17,134 nt of DNA. Origin: JAYSFC01 sp041913505 (GTDB taxonomy: Bacteria; Pseudomonadota; Gammaproteobacteria; Burkholderiales; Burkholderiaceae_C). Within the stretch, counting starts at the first letter, position 1. The number at the start of each line of letters is the position of its first letter. A program made the translations under genes and the position numbers. A model generated the notes under the pieces. The model had not been told where the DNA came from. It saw only the letters and a program-made list of their open reading frames with translations, and searched no databases. The DNA is taken from contig JAYSFC010000082.1 in assembly GCA_041913505.1 (NCBI GenBank), positions 1 to 17,134 on the forward strand, written 5' to 3'. Positions 15,480 through 17,134 of the stretch are shown here, piece by piece.

Positions 15480-16409
15480 TCAGGCTGCAGCAGCCTTGGC
15501 AGCAGCCACTTGGGCAGCCACTTCGGCGGCGAAGTCGTCGGCCTTCTTCTCGATGCCCTCACCCACCACGAAGAGCGTGAAGCCCTTCACGGTGGTGTTG
15601 GCAGCCTTGAGCATCTGGGCCACGGTCTGCTTGCCGTCGGCGGCCTTCACGAAGACCTGGTCGGCCAGCGAGACTTCCTTGAGGTACTTCTGCACGGCGC
15701 CGTCGATACGCTTGGCCGTGATTTCGGCGCTTTGCGCGGGCTTGCCAGCGGCCACCAGTTCCTTGTTGGCTTCGTCGGCCTTGCCTTCGGCCACGGCACG
15801 CTCCTTGGCGATCAACTCGGCGGGCACGTCGGCGCTGGTCAGGGCCACGGGCTTCATGGCGGCCACGTGCATGGCCACATCCTTGGCAGCTTGCTCCTGG
15901 CCATCGAACTCAACCAGCACGCCAATGCGGGTGCCGTGCAGGTAGGAAGCGGTCTGGCCACCGGCCACGCGCTTGAAGCGGCGGAAGCTCATGTTCTCGC
16001 CGATCTTGCCGATCAGGCCCTTGCGCACCTCTTCGAGTGTCGGGCCAAAGCCGTCCTGGCTGTAGGCCAGAGCGCCCAGGGCTTCGATGTCAGCGGGGTT
16101 GTTTTGAGCAACCAGCTTGGCAGCGGCATTGGCCAGCGCCAGGAAGCTGTCGTTCTTGGTCACGAAGTCGGTTTCGCAGTTGACTTCGATCATGGCGCCG
16201 GTGGTGCCTTCCACGAAGCTGGCCACCACGCCTTCGGCGGTCACGCGCGAAGCGGCCTTGCCGGCCTTGGTGCCCAGCTTGACGCGCAGGATCTCTTCAG
16301 CTTTTGCCAGATCGCCATCGGCTTCGGTCAGGGCCTTTTTGCACTCCATCATGGGGGCGTCGGTCTTGGCGCGCAGTTCAGCGACCATGCTTGCGGTAAT
16401 AGCTGCCAT
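15480..16409 (-). CDS. tsf: Translation elongation factor Ts
   Basis: EF-Ts is the GDP/GTP exchange factor of EF-Tu. The 309-residue protein is somewhat longer than E. coli EF-Ts (283). The N-terminal UBA-like domain (ITASMVAELRAKTDAPMMECKKAL) contacts EF-Tu and is followed by the exchange motif TDFV (80-83) in CETDFVTKNDSF. Two core dimerisation subdomains and an Ala/Lys-rich C-terminal tail (AAQVAAAKAAAA) follow. The ATG at 16409 has GGAG eight bases upstream. It lies downstream of rpsB with a terminator-like hairpin between them, so S2 and EF-Ts levels may be set separately. Confidence 0.98.
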   Translation of the reverse strand: MAAITASMVAELRAKTDAPMMECKKALTEADGDLAKAEEILRVKLGTKAGKAASRVTAEGVVASFVEGTTGAMIEVNCETDFVTKNDSFLALANAAAKLVAQNNPADIEALGALAYSQDGFGPTLEEVRKGLIGKIGENMSFRRFKRVAGGQTASYLHGTRIGVLVEFDGQEQAAKDVAMHVAAMKPVALTSADVPAELIAKERAVAEGKADEANKELVAAGKPAQSAEITAKRIDGAVQKYLKEVSLADQVFVKAADGKQTVAQMLKAANTTVKGFTLFVVGEGIEKKADDFAAEVAAQVAAAKAAAA

Positions 16410-16417
16410 TGGAAATT

Positions 16418-16421
16418 CTCC
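16418..16421 (-). promoter_or_regulatory. tsf ribosome-binding site
   Basis: GGAG lies eight bases before the tsf ATG at 16409 and downstream of the intergenic terminator-like hairpin. Confidence 0.55.
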
Positions 16422-16447
16422 GTCTACAAATTCAAAAAATCAGGTTG

Positions 16448-16475
16448 AAAAAAAGGGGCCACAAAAGCCCCTTTT
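16448..16475 (-). terminator. Intrinsic terminator or attenuator between rpsB and tsf
   Basis: AAAAGGGGC (16475-16467) and GCCCCTTTT (16459-16451) form a perfect 9-bp stem with a 7-nt loop (TTTTGTG). The T-run, counting the stem end, reaches seven residues at 16454-16448. It starts 17 bases after the rpsB stop. The form is that of a rho-independent terminator. Because tsf lies 40 bases beyond with no clear promoter in between, partial read-through (attenuation) is the likely mode, as described for the E. coli rpsB-tsf operon. Confidence 0.85.
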
Positions 16476-16491
16476 ACCGAGTCTGCGGGGC

Positions 16492-17134
16492 TCAGGCCGA
16501 AACTTCGACGAACTCGTCTTCGCCTTCGGCAGCCACGGCCTTGGCCACGTCGGCCACGGCGTTGGCACGGCCTTCCAGGATCGCGTCAGCGATGCCACGG
16601 GCGTACAGGGCGACGGCCTTTGCCGAGTCATCGTTGCCGGGGATCACGTAGTCGATGCCTTCGGGCGAGTGGTTGGAGTCAACCACGCCGATCAGCGGAA
16701 TGCCCAGCTTCTTGGCTTCGGCCACAGCGATCTTGTGGTAGCCGACGTCGATCACGAAGATGGCGTCGGGCAGAGCGTTCATGTCCTGAATGCCGCCGAT
16801 GTCCTTCTCGAGCTTCTCGAGCTCGCGAGCGAACATGAGCTGCTCCTTCTTGCTCATGGACTCGAGGCCGGCTTCCTGCTGTGCCTTCATGTCCTTCAGA
16901 CGCTTGATCGAGGTCTTGACGGTCTTGAAGTTCGTCAGCATGCCACCCAGCCAGCGCTGGTCGACGTAGGGCACGCCGGCGCGCTGGGCTTCGGCAGACA
17001 CCAGCTCACGAGCCTGGCGCTTGGTGCCCACCATCAGGATCGTGCCGCGATTGGCGGCCAGTTGCTTGGCGAACTTCTGCGCCTCCTGGAACATCGGCAG
17101 CGACTTTTCCAGGTTGATGATGTGGATCTTGTTG
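16492..17134 (-). CDS. rpsB: 30S ribosomal protein S2 (5' end outside window)
   Basis: S2 is a small-subunit protein near the platform that is needed for S1 binding. The C-terminal 213 residues are present. The frame is open to the window edge, and comparison with E. coli S2 suggests about 36 N-terminal residues are missing. The visible part opens NKIHIINLEKSLPMF and contains GTKRQARELV, the hallmark RWLGGMLTNFKTVKTSIKRL, LPDAIFVIDVGYHKIAVAEA and YVIPGNDDSAKAV, with an acidic tail EGEDEFVEVSA. The Met at 17094 is internal, not the start. Any S2-binding leader lies outside the window. Confidence 0.97.
   Translation of the reverse strand, partial: NKIHIINLEKSLPMFQEAQKFAKQLAANRGTILMVGTKRQARELVSAEAQRAGVPYVDQRWLGGMLTNFKTVKTSIKRLKDMKAQQEAGLESMSKKEQLMFARELEKLEKDIGGIQDMNALPDAIFVIDVGYHKIAVAEAKKLGIPLIGVVDSNHSPEGIDYVIPGNDDSAKAVALYARGIADAILEGRANAVADVAKAVAAEGEDEFVEVSA

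Overview
The window is a GC-rich chromosomal segment in which every recognised gene lies on the minus strand, so transcription runs from the right-hand end of the window to the left. Gene content, gene order and protein sequences point to a betaproteobacterium of the order Burkholderiales, most likely family Comamonadaceae (Acidovorax-like). That placement rests on recall of protein style and synteny, not on a search.

In transcription order the layout is: rpsB (5' end outside the window), tsf, pyrH, frr, uppS, cdsA, dxr, rseP, bamA, skp, lpxD, fabZ, lpxA, lpxB, rnhB, a SpoU/TrmH-family RNA 2'-O-methyltransferase, then after a 223-bp gap carA and the first 263 codons of carB. From rpsB to rnhB this is the classic proteobacterial translation, UMP kinase, isoprenoid, envelope-assembly and lipid A supercluster. 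Junctions are tight: the dxr start overlaps the cdsA stop (ATGA), the skp start overlaps the bamA stop (TAATG), the carB start overlaps the carA stop (TAATG), lpxA begins on the base after the fabZ stop, and rnhB probably overlaps the end of lpxB.

The genes form linked blocks. S2, EF-Ts and ribosome recycling factor serve translation. UMP kinase (PyrH) and carbamoyl-phosphate synthetase (CarAB) serve pyrimidine supply. Dxr and UppS make isoprenoid precursors and the undecaprenyl carrier, and CdsA makes CDP-diacylglycerol. RseP, BamA and Skp handle envelope stress sensing and outer-membrane protein assembly. LpxD, FabZ, LpxA and LpxB supply and build the lipid A precursor. RnhB and the methyltransferase act on nucleic acids.

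No tRNA, rRNA, CRISPR array, transposase, phage gene or defence system is visible. The coding content is ordinary housekeeping, and I see no undescribed multi-gene system. The less ordinary signals are small: a structured leader ahead of carA with contiguous helices reaching the ribosome-binding site; hairpins in the rpsB-tsf, frr-uppS and rseP-bamA gaps; and short AT-rich, palindrome-bearing islets inside the methyltransferase, lpxB and dxr genes. Two of those islets resemble an interspersed repeat of this bacterial family that has become part of the reading frame.
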